Source: Leptospiraceae bacterium (GTDB lineage: Bacteria > Spirochaetota > Leptospiria > Leptospirales > Leptospiraceae). From it: 64,000 nt of DNA. The stretch's first letter is position 1, and every line of letters begins with the position of its first letter. Where the stretch lies: contig JADJSX010000023.1 of assembly GCA_016711485.1 (NCBI GenBank), positions 62,001 to 126,000 on the forward strand, written 5' to 3'. The notes below the pieces were generated by a model. The model was not told the DNA's origin, ran no database searches, and saw only the letters and a list, made by a program, of their open reading frames with translations. A program made the translations under genes and the position numbers. Below, piece after piece: positions 19,240 to 28,119 of this stretch.

Positions 19240-20082
19240 ATGGAAAAACATCACATTGAAAATGTAGAAATAGATGTTTTGTTGTTCGCATTAAAAGAGC
19301 GTTATGGCTATGATTTTTCTGGATATGCCAGAGCTTCCTTAAAACGTCGTTTGATGGAATTAAAAAGATATTTCGATGTCAGTCATCTATCAGAAATAAT
19401 TCCAGAGATGCTTTTTAATGAGGCAGTCGCACAAGCTGTAATCAATAATATATCCATTCCAACTTCTGACTTTTTTCGAGATCCCTTTGTGTGGAAATAT
19501 ATACGAAATACTGTACTACCTTGGTTATCAGGATTTCCAAGAATCAATATCTGGCAGGTTGGATGTGGGCACGGAGAAGAGACATACACACTATCGATAT
19601 TATTACAAGAGGCTGGGCTTTCGAATAGGGCTCGCATTTTCACATCTGACATCAATCCATCTTTTTTGGACGATGCAAAAACAGGAAGATGGTCAAAAGG
19701 AAAAATAGAGTTATGGACAGAAAATTATAAAAACTCAGGTGGACTAGATTCATTTAGTAATTTCTTTATAGAGCAAGGTGATCGCATTTCGATTCGCGAG
19801 GATTTGAAAGAGTCCATAGAATTTATTCAGCACAATCTAGTTGTGGATGAAGTTTTTAAAGAAGTACAATTTGTGGTATGTAGGAATGTAATGATTTATT
19901 TTGGAGAATCTTTGCAAAACCGAGTTTTAAAATTGTTCTCTAGAAGCCTAGAAAGAGGAGGGTATTTACTTTTAGGACGGTCGGAGAGAATTATGAATTT
20001 AGAGATTACTCCTAATCTAGTAGAATTTGACCATCGTTTCCAAATTTACAGAAAGAACTTCGGAGGCGACGATCATGTATAA
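19240..20082 (+). CDS. cheR: CheR-type chemoreceptor glutamate methyltransferase
   Basis: This 280-residue protein has the CheR N-terminal helical domain (RASLKRRLMEL), the TSDFFRDP motif at 75-82 and the SAM-binding motif GCGHGEE at 108-114. VVCRNVMIYF and RGGYLLLGRSE complete the catalytic domain. Such enzymes transfer a methyl group from SAM to glutamates, classically on chemoreceptors. No receptor gene is nearby. Here it sits between a hybrid kinase and a CheB esterase, so methylation of the kinase's own coiled coil is a reasonable hypothesis. The last eight bases overlap the start of cheB, indicating coupled translation. Confidence 0.95.
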   Translation: MEKHHIENVEIDVLLFALKERYGYDFSGYARASLKRRLMELKRYFDVSHLSEIIPEMLFNEAVAQAVINNISIPTSDFFRDPFVWKYIRNTVLPWLSGFPRINIWQVGCGHGEETYTLSILLQEAGLSNRARIFTSDINPSFLDDAKTGRWSKGKIELWTENYKNSGGLDSFSNFFIEQGDRISIREDLKESIEFIQHNLVVDEVFKEVQFVVCRNVMIYFGESLQNRVLKLFSRSLERGGYLLLGRSERIMNLEITPNLVEFDHRFQIYRKNFGGDDHV

Positions 20083-20653
20083 ATTCCTTGTGATCGGTTT
20101 GTCTGCAGGCGGACATCCGAAGATTCAGAAGATTCTCAAATCTCTTCCCAAAGAATACCCTTTGCCTATTGCTGTAGTTTCCCATTTATCAGCTGGAAAG
20201 GATAGTGAATTGGCAACTATATTAAATAAAAATTCTAACTTAGACGTATCGATGGCGATAGATAAAGAGTTTATACAGACTGGTCATGTGTACATAGCTC
20301 CTCCGGATTATCATTTACTTATCGAGCAAGATTCTAATTTTTCGCTAAGGTTTGCACTTTCGATAGATAGTCCCGTTAAGTCAGTTCGTCCTAGCATAGA
20401 CGTATTATTTCAAACTGCTGCAGAAGTATTTGAATCTTCCTTAATTGCTGTATTACTGAGTGGTGCAAATTCAGATGGCGTAGAAGGATTGACATATGTA
20501 CAACAATTAGGTGGTTTGAGTATTATATTAAATCCAGAAGAAAGTGAGTTCAGTACGATGTCAAAAGAAGGAATAGAAAAATCAAATATTGATTATATTG
20601 TCAGTCTCGATGAAATAATAAGTTTATTGCTCTCGGTATATGAAATCAAATGA
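20075..20653 (+). CDS. cheB: CheB-type methylesterase without a receiver domain
   Basis: The ATG at 20075 follows GGAGGCGACGATC, giving 192 residues. The catalytic triad is visible as Ser10 (GLSAGG), His37 (VVSHLSAG) and Asp134 (GANSDG), with the spacing expected of CheB. The regulatory receiver of classical CheB is absent, as in other stand-alone esterases found next to hybrid kinases. It would remove methyl groups added by the CheR encoded just upstream. It overlaps both neighbours (8 and 4 bases), so cheR, cheB and the following receiver-kinase are translated as a tight unit. Confidence 0.94.
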   Translation: MYKFLVIGLSAGGHPKIQKILKSLPKEYPLPIAVVSHLSAGKDSELATILNKNSNLDVSMAIDKEFIQTGHVYIAPPDYHLLIEQDSNFSLRFALSIDSPVKSVRPSIDVLFQTAAEVFESSLIAVLLSGANSDGVEGLTYVQQLGGLSIILNPEESEFSTMSKEGIEKSNIDYIVSLDEIISLLLSVYEIK

Positions 20654-21774
20654 ATGAACGATCAAAAATTCTAGTCGTCGATGACAACCCAAGTAACTTG
20701 CTTGCAATCCGAACAATTCTAAAAGGAATTGATGCTGAGCTACGAGAAGCACTCAACGGATTTGATGCGTTGACTATGTGTCTTGAAGAGGAGTTTGCAT
20801 TAATTCTATTGGATGTGCAAATGCCGGAAATGGATGGGTTTGAAGTTTGTGAGCAATTGCGATCTGATTATAGAACAGCGGATACTCCTATTATTTTTTT
20901 GACTGCGGCATACAAAGAAGATGAAGATAAAATCAAAGGTTTTCTTTCGGGAGCTACTGATTATTTAGCAAAACCAATTGAAGATATTATCCTCAAAGCA
21001 AAAGTTGAAATATTTTTAAGATTGTACAAACAACAAAAACTATTACACCAAAAAAATTTGGAACTCCAAGAAGTGATAGCGACTAAGAATAAATTTTTCT
21101 CTATTATTGCACATGATTTGAAGTCTCCCTTTCTTGGTTTTATTGGATTGACAAGTGCTCTCGTTGAGGAAGAACAAAATATATCTCTCGAAGAAAGAAA
21201 TAGTTTCATTAAACTCATACATGAACGGGCAATTAATTTGTTCAAATTATTAGAAAATTTGTTGGAGTGGTCGAGACTACAAAACAATACGATAGAATTC
21301 AAACCTGACACTATTGATTTTAGTAAAACTATCGAAGAGGTAATTCAAAATGAAATTAGTTTTGCAAATCAGAAGAATATAGAGATAATCAATTACACTC
21401 CAAAAAATTTATTTGCATATGCAGATATCTATATGATCAAAGCTAATCTGAGAAATTTAATATCAAACGCAATCAAGTTCACTCCAATTGGAGGTAAAAT
21501 CGAATTATTCGTAGAAGATAATGAATCAGAAGTTTTGTTTTCTATTAAAGATTCCGGTATTGGTATGAGTAAAAAGATGTTAGATAAACTATTTAGAAGC
21601 GACGAAAAAGTTGCAAGGCCGGGGACACAAGGAGAGTCTAGCACAGGTCTAGGTCTTTTGCTCTGTAAAGAATTCATCGATAAACATAATGGAAAAATTT
21701 TCGCAGAAAGTATAGAAGGTCAGGGAAGTAGTTTTTATTTTAGTTTACCAAAACAAAAAACTTTAAAACAATAA
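20650..21774 (+). CDS. Receiver-histidine kinase protein
   Basis: This 374-residue soluble protein has an N-terminal receiver (ILVVDDNPSN, LILLDVQMPEMDG, phospho-Asp near 57) and a HisKA domain with His155 intact (FSIIAHDLKSPF). A HATPase follows with N-box NLISNAIKFT and G-box TGLGLLLCKEFI. The ATGA overlap with cheB couples translation. It probably takes phosphate or a signal from the large hybrid kinase at the head of the operon and returns it through its own kinase domain. The output target is not encoded nearby. Confidence 0.95.
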   Translation: MNERSKILVVDDNPSNLLAIRTILKGIDAELREALNGFDALTMCLEEEFALILLDVQMPEMDGFEVCEQLRSDYRTADTPIIFLTAAYKEDEDKIKGFLSGATDYLAKPIEDIILKAKVEIFLRLYKQQKLLHQKNLELQEVIATKNKFFSIIAHDLKSPFLGFIGLTSALVEEEQNISLEERNSFIKLIHERAINLFKLLENLLEWSRLQNNTIEFKPDTIDFSKTIEEVIQNEISFANQKNIEIINYTPKNLFAYADIYMIKANLRNLISNAIKFTPIGGKIELFVEDNESEVLFSIKDSGIGMSKKMLDKLFRSDEKVARPGTQGESSTGLGLLLCKEFIDKHNGKIFAESIEGQGSSFYFSLPKQKTLKQ

Positions 21775-21848
21775 TACAAATATTCTGTATTAATAGTTTT
21801 GGATACTTGCATTTGGAGAATTGACTTCAACTTTGTTTGGTAAAATAA

Positions 21849-22925
21849 TTAAACAGGTAAACTAAAACTTATTTCTGTAATATTTTCATCTGTGGTTATC
21901 CAGAATTTGCCCCCATTTTTTTCAACTAGTTCTTTACTAAGAGCAAGACCTAAACCAGAACCTTTTTCAGAGTCATCGAATGATTGGTTTGATTTGTATT
22001 CAAAATTAAATATTTTTTCCTGCATTGCCTGAGTAAAAAACATTCCCTTGTTGATAATGGAGAAAGTAATTCTATCGCCTGATCGACTTGAGTTAATTTT
22101 GATAAACTCATGATAGTTCGTGAATTTAATCGCATTTGAGAAAAGATTTTCGAGAATGATATGAATGGAATACTCGTCTGCTAGCGCAAACTCTTCCTTT
22201 TGTGCTAAAGTATTTTCTAAAATAATTTTTTTAAGTTGGATTGATTCGGTGTATTCTTTGGTTATTTCATTTAGAATTTTAGATACGTTTACTTTTTCAG
22301 AGTTAAGGTGAATCATGTCAGTCTCTAGTCTAGACCAATAAATTAAATTTCTAAGATACGACTTAGTTCTGTTGTTTAATTTATTGAGTTTGCTAATTAC
22401 TTCCTTCGCGGCTTTTAGATCATTAGCTTCAATCATATCTTGCAAAGAAATAATTCTAGAGTAAATTTCATCGAGGTCTTCATTCATGTTTTTAGCTATG
22501 ATGGAGAAAAATGTATTTTTTTTGTTATTTAGTTCCTTTAACTGTTTGCTCAATATACCATTTTCTAGATGAACTTTTACACGTGTAATGACTTCCGGAT
22601 TTTGAAATGGTTTTGAAATAAAATCAATGGCGCCTAGGCGAAGTCCTTCCACTTTGGTATCTATGTCGTTATGCGAACTTATAAATATAACGGGAACTTC
22701 TTTTAGGTGTGGTTTTGTTTTTAGAATTTGAATGAGTTCGAGTCCTGTCATTTCAGGCATATCAATATCTAAAAGAATTAAATCAGGAGTATTTCTATCG
22801 AGTAGTTCCACTGCGGCTTTACCACTAGATGCGGATATGACAGAATACTTCTCAATTTTTAATATGAGTGTTAACATCTTCTCACTCATTTCATCATCAT
22901 CAACAACACAAATCGTATGAGGCAT
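21849..22925 (-). CDS. Receiver plus histidine-kinase-like protein lacking the phospho-histidine
   Basis: This 358-residue protein has a receiver with Asp53 in LLDIDMPEMTG and the conserved Lys in ISKPF. The kinase-like part is related to the neighbouring receiver-kinase. Where that protein has SIIAHDL, this one reads SIIAKNM: Lys145 replaces the phospho-accepting His. The ATP-binding half looks intact (LENLFSNAIKFT, GSGLGLALSKELV). It may act as a pseudokinase, an allosteric partner, or a phosphatase of another kinase; loss of autophosphorylation is an inference from the missing residue. It is transcribed towards the CheR/CheB module and converges with it across 74 bases. Confidence 0.9.
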   Translation of the reverse strand: MPHTICVVDDDEMSEKMLTLILKIEKYSVISASSGKAAVELLDRNTPDLILLDIDMPEMTGLELIQILKTKPHLKEVPVIFISSHNDIDTKVEGLRLGAIDFISKPFQNPEVITRVKVHLENGILSKQLKELNNKKNTFFSIIAKNMNEDLDEIYSRIISLQDMIEANDLKAAKEVISKLNKLNNRTKSYLRNLIYWSRLETDMIHLNSEKVNVSKILNEITKEYTESIQLKKIILENTLAQKEEFALADEYSIHIILENLFSNAIKFTNYHEFIKINSSRSGDRITFSIINKGMFFTQAMQEKIFNFEYKSNQSFDDSEKGSGLGLALSKELVEKNGGKFWITTDENITEISFSLPV

Positions 22926-23227
22926 TTATTACTCCAAACTAATCCTAAACTAGTGCTAAGGAAGGTTTTGTCAATGGATAAAAATTTCTACTTACCAAAG
23001 TATTTGGTAAGGCACGTTCAAATGTTGAATGGGGTTGACGAGTTTTAAGCTAGGGTTATTCTTGGTGGAGGTAAACATTTCTTTTTACATTGGACTCTTA
23101 CATTTATGCGTGTTTCCTGAGCAGGATGAAAAATTTCATTTTATATGTTCTAAAGAAATGCGATATCCGCTTGATGTACAGGGGAATATATTTTAGTTTC
23201 AAATTGTAGATAAGGAGATAAAAACAA
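22926..23227. other. Intergenic region upstream of dps
   Basis: About 300 bases between the divergent kinase-like gene and dps. The only clear signal is the dps ribosome site AAGGAG. I looked for a PerR/Fur-like palindrome and did not find a convincing one. Confidence 0.4.
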
Positions 23228-23698
23228 ATGAAAATTGATATTGGAATTTCAGATGAACATAGGAAAAATATCGCAGAAGGATTAAAAAGCCTTCTTTCTG
23301 ATACCTATATGCTGTATTTAAAAACACACGGATATCATTGGAACGTAACAGGTCCAATGTTTGACACTCTGCATAAAATGTTTATGGCACAATACACAGA
23401 ATTATGGAATGCAGTGGATCCGATTGCAGAAAGAATTCGTTCTCTTGGTTTTTTTGCTCCCGGAACTTATGCTGAAATGAGTAAACTCACTAACATGAAA
23501 GAGGATACGGAAGTTCCTAAGGCACAGGCGATGATTAATAATGTAATTATCGGTCACGAAACTGTAATTAGAACGGCCAGAAAAATATTCGATGTAGCGG
23601 AAGAAGGCAAAGATCAAGCTACTATGGATTTGCTCACACAGAGATTAGATATTCACGAAAAAACTGCTTGGATGTTACGTTCCCTTACTGAACAGTGA
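23228..23698 (+). CDS. dps: Dps-family ferritin-like DNA protection protein
   Basis: This 156-residue protein has the four-helix Dps fold. The ferroxidase signature reads THGYHWNVTG with His37 and continues with HKMFMAQYTELWNAVDPIAE: His49, Asp64 and Glu68. Dps proteins form dodecamers that oxidise and store iron with peroxide and protect DNA. In the classical E. coli enzyme an acidic ligand stands four residues after the second His; here it is Met53, which may alter metal binding or may be normal for this subgroup. A strong AAGGAG stands before the ATG. It is monocistronic and ends at a long bidirectional terminator hairpin shared with the fumarase gene. Confidence 0.95.
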   Translation: MKIDIGISDEHRKNIAEGLKSLLSDTYMLYLKTHGYHWNVTGPMFDTLHKMFMAQYTELWNAVDPIAERIRSLGFFAPGTYAEMSKLTNMKEDTEVPKAQAMINNVIIGHETVIRTARKIFDVAEEGKDQATMDLLTQRLDIHEKTAWMLRSLTEQ

Positions 23699-23840
23699 GC
23701 TTCAAACTTTTGTAGAAATTCGTTCTGTAGCGATAAAGCGGTCTATTAGACATACATAGTATTTGATGACTATCGCTTTTCTCGAGAGGTATTAGAATTC
23801 GATAATAATTATGCGATAGACGCTAAAAAGAAAATGTCTA

Positions 23841-23876
23841 TCTAAGATGTATCAAAAGAATTTGATACATCTTAGA
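23841..23876. terminator. Bidirectional terminator hairpin between dps and fumarase
   Basis: A perfect 16-bp stem (TCTAAGATGTATCAAA and its complement) with a four-base AGAA loop lies between two convergent genes. A T-rich stretch follows on the plus strand. It should stop transcripts from both sides. Confidence 0.82.
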
Positions 23877-23892
23877 TTATTTGTCTTATTAA

Positions 23893-23953
23893 CTCACCTT
23901 ACGCTATCGCTATTATCATTGCTTCTCAAAAGCAATGATTGAGTTCGGGTCAG
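23893..23953. repeat. CTCACC-family small repeat, copy B, with 7-bp target duplication
   Basis: A 61-bp short copy starts CTCACCTTACGC and ends GGTCAG. TTATTAA flanks it exactly on both sides (23886-23892 and 23954-23960). Inside is an AGCAATGA hairpin. The right duplication overlaps the fumarase stop codon, so the element landed at the very end of that gene without damaging it. Confidence 0.78.
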
Positions 23954-23956
23954 TTA

Positions 23957-25573
23957 TTAATATTTTAACATTTGAAAGAAGTCATTTCCTTTGTCATCGA
24001 CGACAATAAAGGCCGGAAAATTTTCTACTTCAATCATCCACACGGCTTCCATACCTAGTTCGGGAAAATCTAGAACTTCTACTTTTTTAATATTTTCCTT
24101 TGCGAGGAGAGCTGCCGGACCACCAATAGAGCCTAAATAGAACCCGCCATTTTTCTTGCAACTTTCCGTTACAACATTGGAACGATTTCCTTTTGCAAGT
24201 GTAATCATGGAAAAACCCTTTTCTTGAAATATTGGAACATAACTGTCCATTCGTCCTGCCGTAGTCGGTCCGAAAGATCCAGAAGGCATTCCTTCAGGTG
24301 TTTTAGCTGGACCTGCATAATAAATTGGATGATTTTTAAAATATTCTGGTAAAGGTTCCCCTTTATCTAATTTCTCTTTTAATTTCGCGTGAGCAATATC
24401 TCTGGCTACTACTAATTTTCCGCTCAGCATGACCCTTGTTTTGACAGGATACTTAGTTAGAATTTCTAGAATTTCTTTCATGGGTTGATTCAAATTAATA
24501 TGTACGGCTTCTACTGAAGTTTGAATTTGTTCAAATTTTGGAAGAAATTTAGATGGGTTATATTCAAGTTCTTCTAGATAAATTCCTTTTTTTGTAATTT
24601 TTGCTTTTATGTTTCTGTCTGCACTACAACTTACACCAAGACCAACTGGGCAAGATGCGCCATGGCGAGGCAGTCTGATAATTCTAAAATCGTGTGCTAA
24701 ATATTTCCCGCCAAACTGTGCACCAATTCCTGATTTTTGAGCTGCTATTAACATTTTTTCTTCTAATTCTAAATCTCTAAAGGCAAATCCTTCTTTGCCT
24801 CCACTCGTAGGTAAGTGATCTAGATATCCCGTTGAAGCTAATTTAACAGTTTTTAAATTCATTTCTGCGGAAGTTCCACCTATAACGATAGCAATATGAT
24901 ATGGAGGGCAAGCGGCAGTTCCTAAGTTACTTACTTTTTCTGTAATGAATTTTTCTAGTGAAGTTGGATTTAATAATGCTTTTGTTTCTTGAAAAAGATA
25001 TGTTTTATTTGCGGAACCTCCTCCTTTAGCAAGGAATAAAAATTTATATTCATTTCCTTCTGTGGCATATATGTCAATTTGTGCAGGTAAGTTTGAGCCA
25101 GAGTTTTTTTCCTCATACATCGTATATGGTATGACTTGCGAATAACGGAGATTTCTCTCTACATACGTATTAAATATTCCTCTCGATAATGCTTCTGAAT
25201 CATTTCCGCCGGTTATTACATATTCTCCTTTTTTGGCAACTACAATGCCGGTACCTGTATCCTGACAAGAAGGTAGTTGTAATTCTGCTGCAATAACAGC
25301 ATTTCTGAGTAAGGCAGTAGCGACAAATTTGTCATTATCCGTTGCCTCTGGGTCATCTAGGATTTTTCTTACTTTTTCTAGGTGCCCGGGTCTTAAGAAA
25401 AAAGAAACATCTTCCATAGCTTTTTGAGCAAGGAAAGTCAAAGCTGCTGGTTCAACTTTCAAAATTTCTCTATCACCAAATTGAACTGTCGATACATAAT
25501 CGGTAGTTAATAATTTATATGGAGTTGTATCTTCTCCTGTGGGAAATGGATCGTTATAAAAAAAATCAGGCAT
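23957..25573 (-). CDS. fumA: Class I fumarate hydratase (iron-sulfur type)
   Basis: This 538-residue enzyme interconverts fumarate and malate in the citric acid cycle. It is the oxygen-sensitive class I type, unrelated to FumC. The three cysteines that hold the 4Fe-4S cluster are in PSCQDTGT, AACPPYH and SCSADRN. The substrate and C-terminal swivelling-domain features FGPTTAGRMD and KGNRS are present. Length is normal for the fused alpha-beta form. The ATG at 25573 has AAGGAAC upstream. The gene stands alone and ends against a small repeat and a shared terminator. An oxygen-labile fumarase together with NifJ fits a low-oxygen life style. Confidence 0.96.
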   Translation of the reverse strand: MPDFFYNDPFPTGEDTTPYKLLTTDYVSTVQFGDREILKVEPAALTFLAQKAMEDVSFFLRPGHLEKVRKILDDPEATDNDKFVATALLRNAVIAAELQLPSCQDTGTGIVVAKKGEYVITGGNDSEALSRGIFNTYVERNLRYSQVIPYTMYEEKNSGSNLPAQIDIYATEGNEYKFLFLAKGGGSANKTYLFQETKALLNPTSLEKFITEKVSNLGTAACPPYHIAIVIGGTSAEMNLKTVKLASTGYLDHLPTSGGKEGFAFRDLELEEKMLIAAQKSGIGAQFGGKYLAHDFRIIRLPRHGASCPVGLGVSCSADRNIKAKITKKGIYLEELEYNPSKFLPKFEQIQTSVEAVHINLNQPMKEILEILTKYPVKTRVMLSGKLVVARDIAHAKLKEKLDKGEPLPEYFKNHPIYYAGPAKTPEGMPSGSFGPTTAGRMDSYVPIFQEKGFSMITLAKGNRSNVVTESCKKNGGFYLGSIGGPAALLAKENIKKVEVLDFPELGMEAVWMIEVENFPAFIVVDDKGNDFFQMLKY

Positions 25574-25701
25574 ACTAGTTCCTTTTTGTATATTTAATTA
25601 ATTAAAGTATTTGTAAAAATACCACTGGCAAAAATTTACTTTAGTCGAAATACAATTTTCGATTTCAAATTAATACTTATATGTAAAATATTATTATTAG
25701 T

Positions 25702-25725
25702 GTGACTTTGTCAAGTCGCCAAACT
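25702..25725. repeat. 24-base hairpin motif repeated beside IS sequences
   Basis: GTGACTTTGTCAAGTCGC then CAAACT. It differs by one base from 62529-62552. The core folds as a 6-7 bp stem around TGTC. In both places it stands next to sequence of the IS3-type element. Confidence 0.6.
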
Positions 25726-25729
25726 TTAA

Positions 25730-25833
25730 AATTATTTTCTATTTAAACTCATTGTTAAAATTCTTACGATTTATCATTTTACTACCCTCTCATTTATTCC
25801 CGCTTCTGACTCCCAAAAAACGGTGCTTGTCCA
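25730..25833 (-). mobile_element. Remnant of one end of the resident IS3-type element
   Basis: About 100 bases match the left end and first orfA codons of the element at 62.6-63.8 kb. Shared words are TTTAAACTCATTG, TAAAATTCTTACG and CAAAAAACGGTG then TTGTCCA, with scattered differences. The rest of the element is absent. It shows that the element was once present upstream of the fumarase gene or inserted and decayed there. Confidence 0.75.
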
Positions 25834-26050
25834 ATAGTCGAAGGGAAGAAAAGAAAGCCCGACAAAGCTTCGAGAACATCAGCATTATGTTGCGACCCTT
25901 AGGAAGCAACATTGAGTTTTAAGCGTAGGTCTGCTAGACATTTCCATCAGAAATGGGGGTGGTAAAAAGCGATTTTATTGCCTTAACACGCTGCAAATGC
26001 TCCATTAAGACCTTTTTGCATTTGAAAAATTAGAAAAAGATCTACCCTGT
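25834..26050. other. Gene-free stretch with a motif shared with 48.1 kb
   Basis: TGCGACCCTTAGGAAGCAAC then ATTGAG at 25891-25916 matches the reverse complement of 48147-48172 with three differences. The shared block shows that a dispersed repeat is present. I see no gene, and no clear terminator for the ankyrin gene. Confidence 0.45.
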
Positions 26051-27610
26051 TTATTTTTTTTCAGGTGTCTCTTTTTTATTTGATTGTTCGATTGTAAAAA
26101 AAATTCCTTTTTTCTTTTTCATTGAGGTTGTTTTGTAGTAAACAAAATCCTTATCTTTAGATACTTTTTTAATTAAAGTTTGATTTTGATTTACGGCTAA
26201 TGATAAATAATGATCTGCCATAGGAAAATTCTTATGTAGAGAATAAAATTTTGCCAAAAGATAATTAATGGATGATTTAAAGGAATTATTTGTTTCATGC
26301 ATTTTAGCGAAGTCGTTTCCAAGGTCTTTCGGATTGGTTTTGCTAAAGATTTTTGATGCAGATGGAGAATTGATTTCGTTTAATAGAAACCAACTTAGAG
26401 TCGAATGTAAATTTGATTTATATTCCTTACCTTCCTTCCATTTTGAAAGAATAGGGGAAAAGAATTCCTTTTTTTGTGCGAGAGTTAATTCTTGTGTTTC
26501 ACTTATTATTTTTAAGAAATGAAATATTTCTTTGTCTCGATTCTTAGAGTCTTTAAATTGAAAACTATTTCTTTTTAGAAGTAAATTCCAAATTTCAGCA
26601 TTTCCAGACTTGGCAGTCGCAGTGAAAGCTGATTCAAAGTTTGCGGGATAGATGTTTACTTTTGCCTTATTAGCAAGAAGTAATTTGGCTATTTCAAATT
26701 TATTATTTTGAATCGCTAAAATAAGTGGCGTATAACCTTCATTATCCTGTAAATTTACATTAGCTCCGTTTGTGATTAATTCATTTGTGATTTCAATCGA
26801 TCCGTTTACGGAAGAATAAAATAATGCGGTTAAACCGTCATTCTGTTTAGCATCTATATATATTTTTTGTTTGATTAATTCTTTTACAATTTCTAAGTGA
26901 GATTCTTTGCTCGCAAATATTAATCCAGTAGTTTTGTTATCATTTGCTCCATTAATATCGGCGCCCTTTTCTAAAACTAATTTTACGATTTCAAGATTAC
27001 CCTTTTCACAGGCTGCTAAAAAAACAGTCATTCCATGATTGTCTTCGATATTTATATCCGCACCGCTCTCTATCAGTAATTTTGCAATTTCATAACTTTC
27101 TCTAATAAAAGTATGCAGTAAGGGAGTTCTTCCCTGATTTTCCTTTAAATTCAAATCTGCTTTACTGTTTATTAAAAGTTTTACAACTTCAGTATGACCA
27201 TTTTGGGATGCGAGAAAAATTCCGCTTAAACCATTTTCATTTTTTTCATTCAATGGGGCTTCATTGTCTATTAAAAATTTAACGATCTTTGAATGCCCTG
27301 TTTGACTTGCTACAAGTAAACAATTTGTTCCGACTGAATTTTCCGAATTTACTGTTAGCCCATTCTTTAGTAATAATTGAATGATCTCAAGTTGATTATT
27401 TTCGCACGCAAATAACAGCGGGTTACGAATACGCATAGAATCAAGAGCAACCTCATACTTTACGTTTGCCCCTGCTTTTATTGCGGCTTCCGCTTTTGGA
27501 ACATCACCTTTTTTCGCAGCCTCTACTAAATCTTCGTTCGCATCGGCATACAAGTTTAAAGACAAAACTATGAATAGAGAAAAAATCATTACAAAACGGT
27601 ACATATTCAT
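26051..27610 (-). CDS. Exported ankyrin-repeat protein
   Basis: This 519-residue protein starts with a signal peptide (MYRFVMIFSLFIVLSLNLYA, probable cleavage before DANED). About nine to ten ankyrin repeats follow from residue 25 to about 340, with recurring words such as NGLSGIFLASQNGHTEVVKL and QGRTPLL. The C-terminal 150 residues look helical and TPR-like (AKFYSLHKNFPMADHYLSLA). Ankyrin proteins bind other proteins; with a signal peptide this one probably acts in the periplasm. Two ATGs compete: 27610, and 27604 which has the better spacing (9 bases) from GAGG. No partner gene is adjacent, and the reading frame is intact. Confidence 0.86.
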   Translation of the reverse strand: MNMYRFVMIFSLFIVLSLNLYADANEDLVEAAKKGDVPKAEAAIKAGANVKYEVALDSMRIRNPLLFACENNQLEIIQLLLKNGLTVNSENSVGTNCLLVASQTGHSKIVKFLIDNEAPLNEKNENGLSGIFLASQNGHTEVVKLLINSKADLNLKENQGRTPLLHTFIRESYEIAKLLIESGADINIEDNHGMTVFLAACEKGNLEIVKLVLEKGADINGANDNKTTGLIFASKESHLEIVKELIKQKIYIDAKQNDGLTALFYSSVNGSIEITNELITNGANVNLQDNEGYTPLILAIQNNKFEIAKLLLANKAKVNIYPANFESAFTATAKSGNAEIWNLLLKRNSFQFKDSKNRDKEIFHFLKIISETQELTLAQKKEFFSPILSKWKEGKEYKSNLHSTLSWFLLNEINSPSASKIFSKTNPKDLGNDFAKMHETNNSFKSSINYLLAKFYSLHKNFPMADHYLSLAVNQNQTLIKKVSKDKDFVYYKTTSMKKKKGIFFTIEQSNKKETPEKK

Positions 27611-27635
27611 TTACCTCAAATTTAATTTTTATTAA

Positions 27636-27797
27636 CTCACCTTACATTATCATTTCTTTCTTAAAAAGAAATGATTGAGTTCGGGTGAGCCGAGCGTCCA
27701 ACGGAGGTTGGCACCTAGCGGTGGGCTTGCTGCAGCAGGCTACTGAATTTATTAATTCATTAGCTTTTCCTAATTTTTCTTTTTTGCGTAAGGTCAG
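27636..27797. repeat. CTCACC-family small repeat, copy C, with 7-bp target duplication
   Basis: A 162-bp copy, the fullest form: CTCACCTTAC at the left, GCGTAAGGTCAG at the right. It has exact TTATTAA flanks at 27629-27635 and 27798-27804. It contains a TCATTTCTTTC/GAAATGA hairpin and no coding sequence. It sits in the upstream region of the ankyrin gene and may affect its promoter. Confidence 0.8.
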
Positions 27798-28119
27798 TTA
27801 TTAAAGTATATTTTTTTGTTAGTATGCGTTATACAAGCATAAAAAATATAAAAGTAGAAAACAGTTTCCAAGTTACAATACTAGAAACATTATCTCTTAG
27901 GTGGTAGCGTTAGGGATCAACTGGATGAATGGTTTTACACATAAAAATGTTTTGCGATATTTTGAGTATATTAAAGTATGTTTGGCTAGGTTTAATCAAT
28001 ATGAATATTATACAGTCCGAGTATAATAAAATTAGAAATTTTGGGAAAATGCAATTTGAATATATCGAATGTTGGAATAAAAAATATCTTTGAGTCAAAA
28101 TTAATGGAGTATTTATTGT
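27798..28119. other. Gene-free stretch before the diguanylate cyclase gene
   Basis: About 320 AT-rich bases between divergent genes. I see the TGGAG ribosome site of the downstream gene and no convincing operator or RNA element. Confidence 0.4.
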
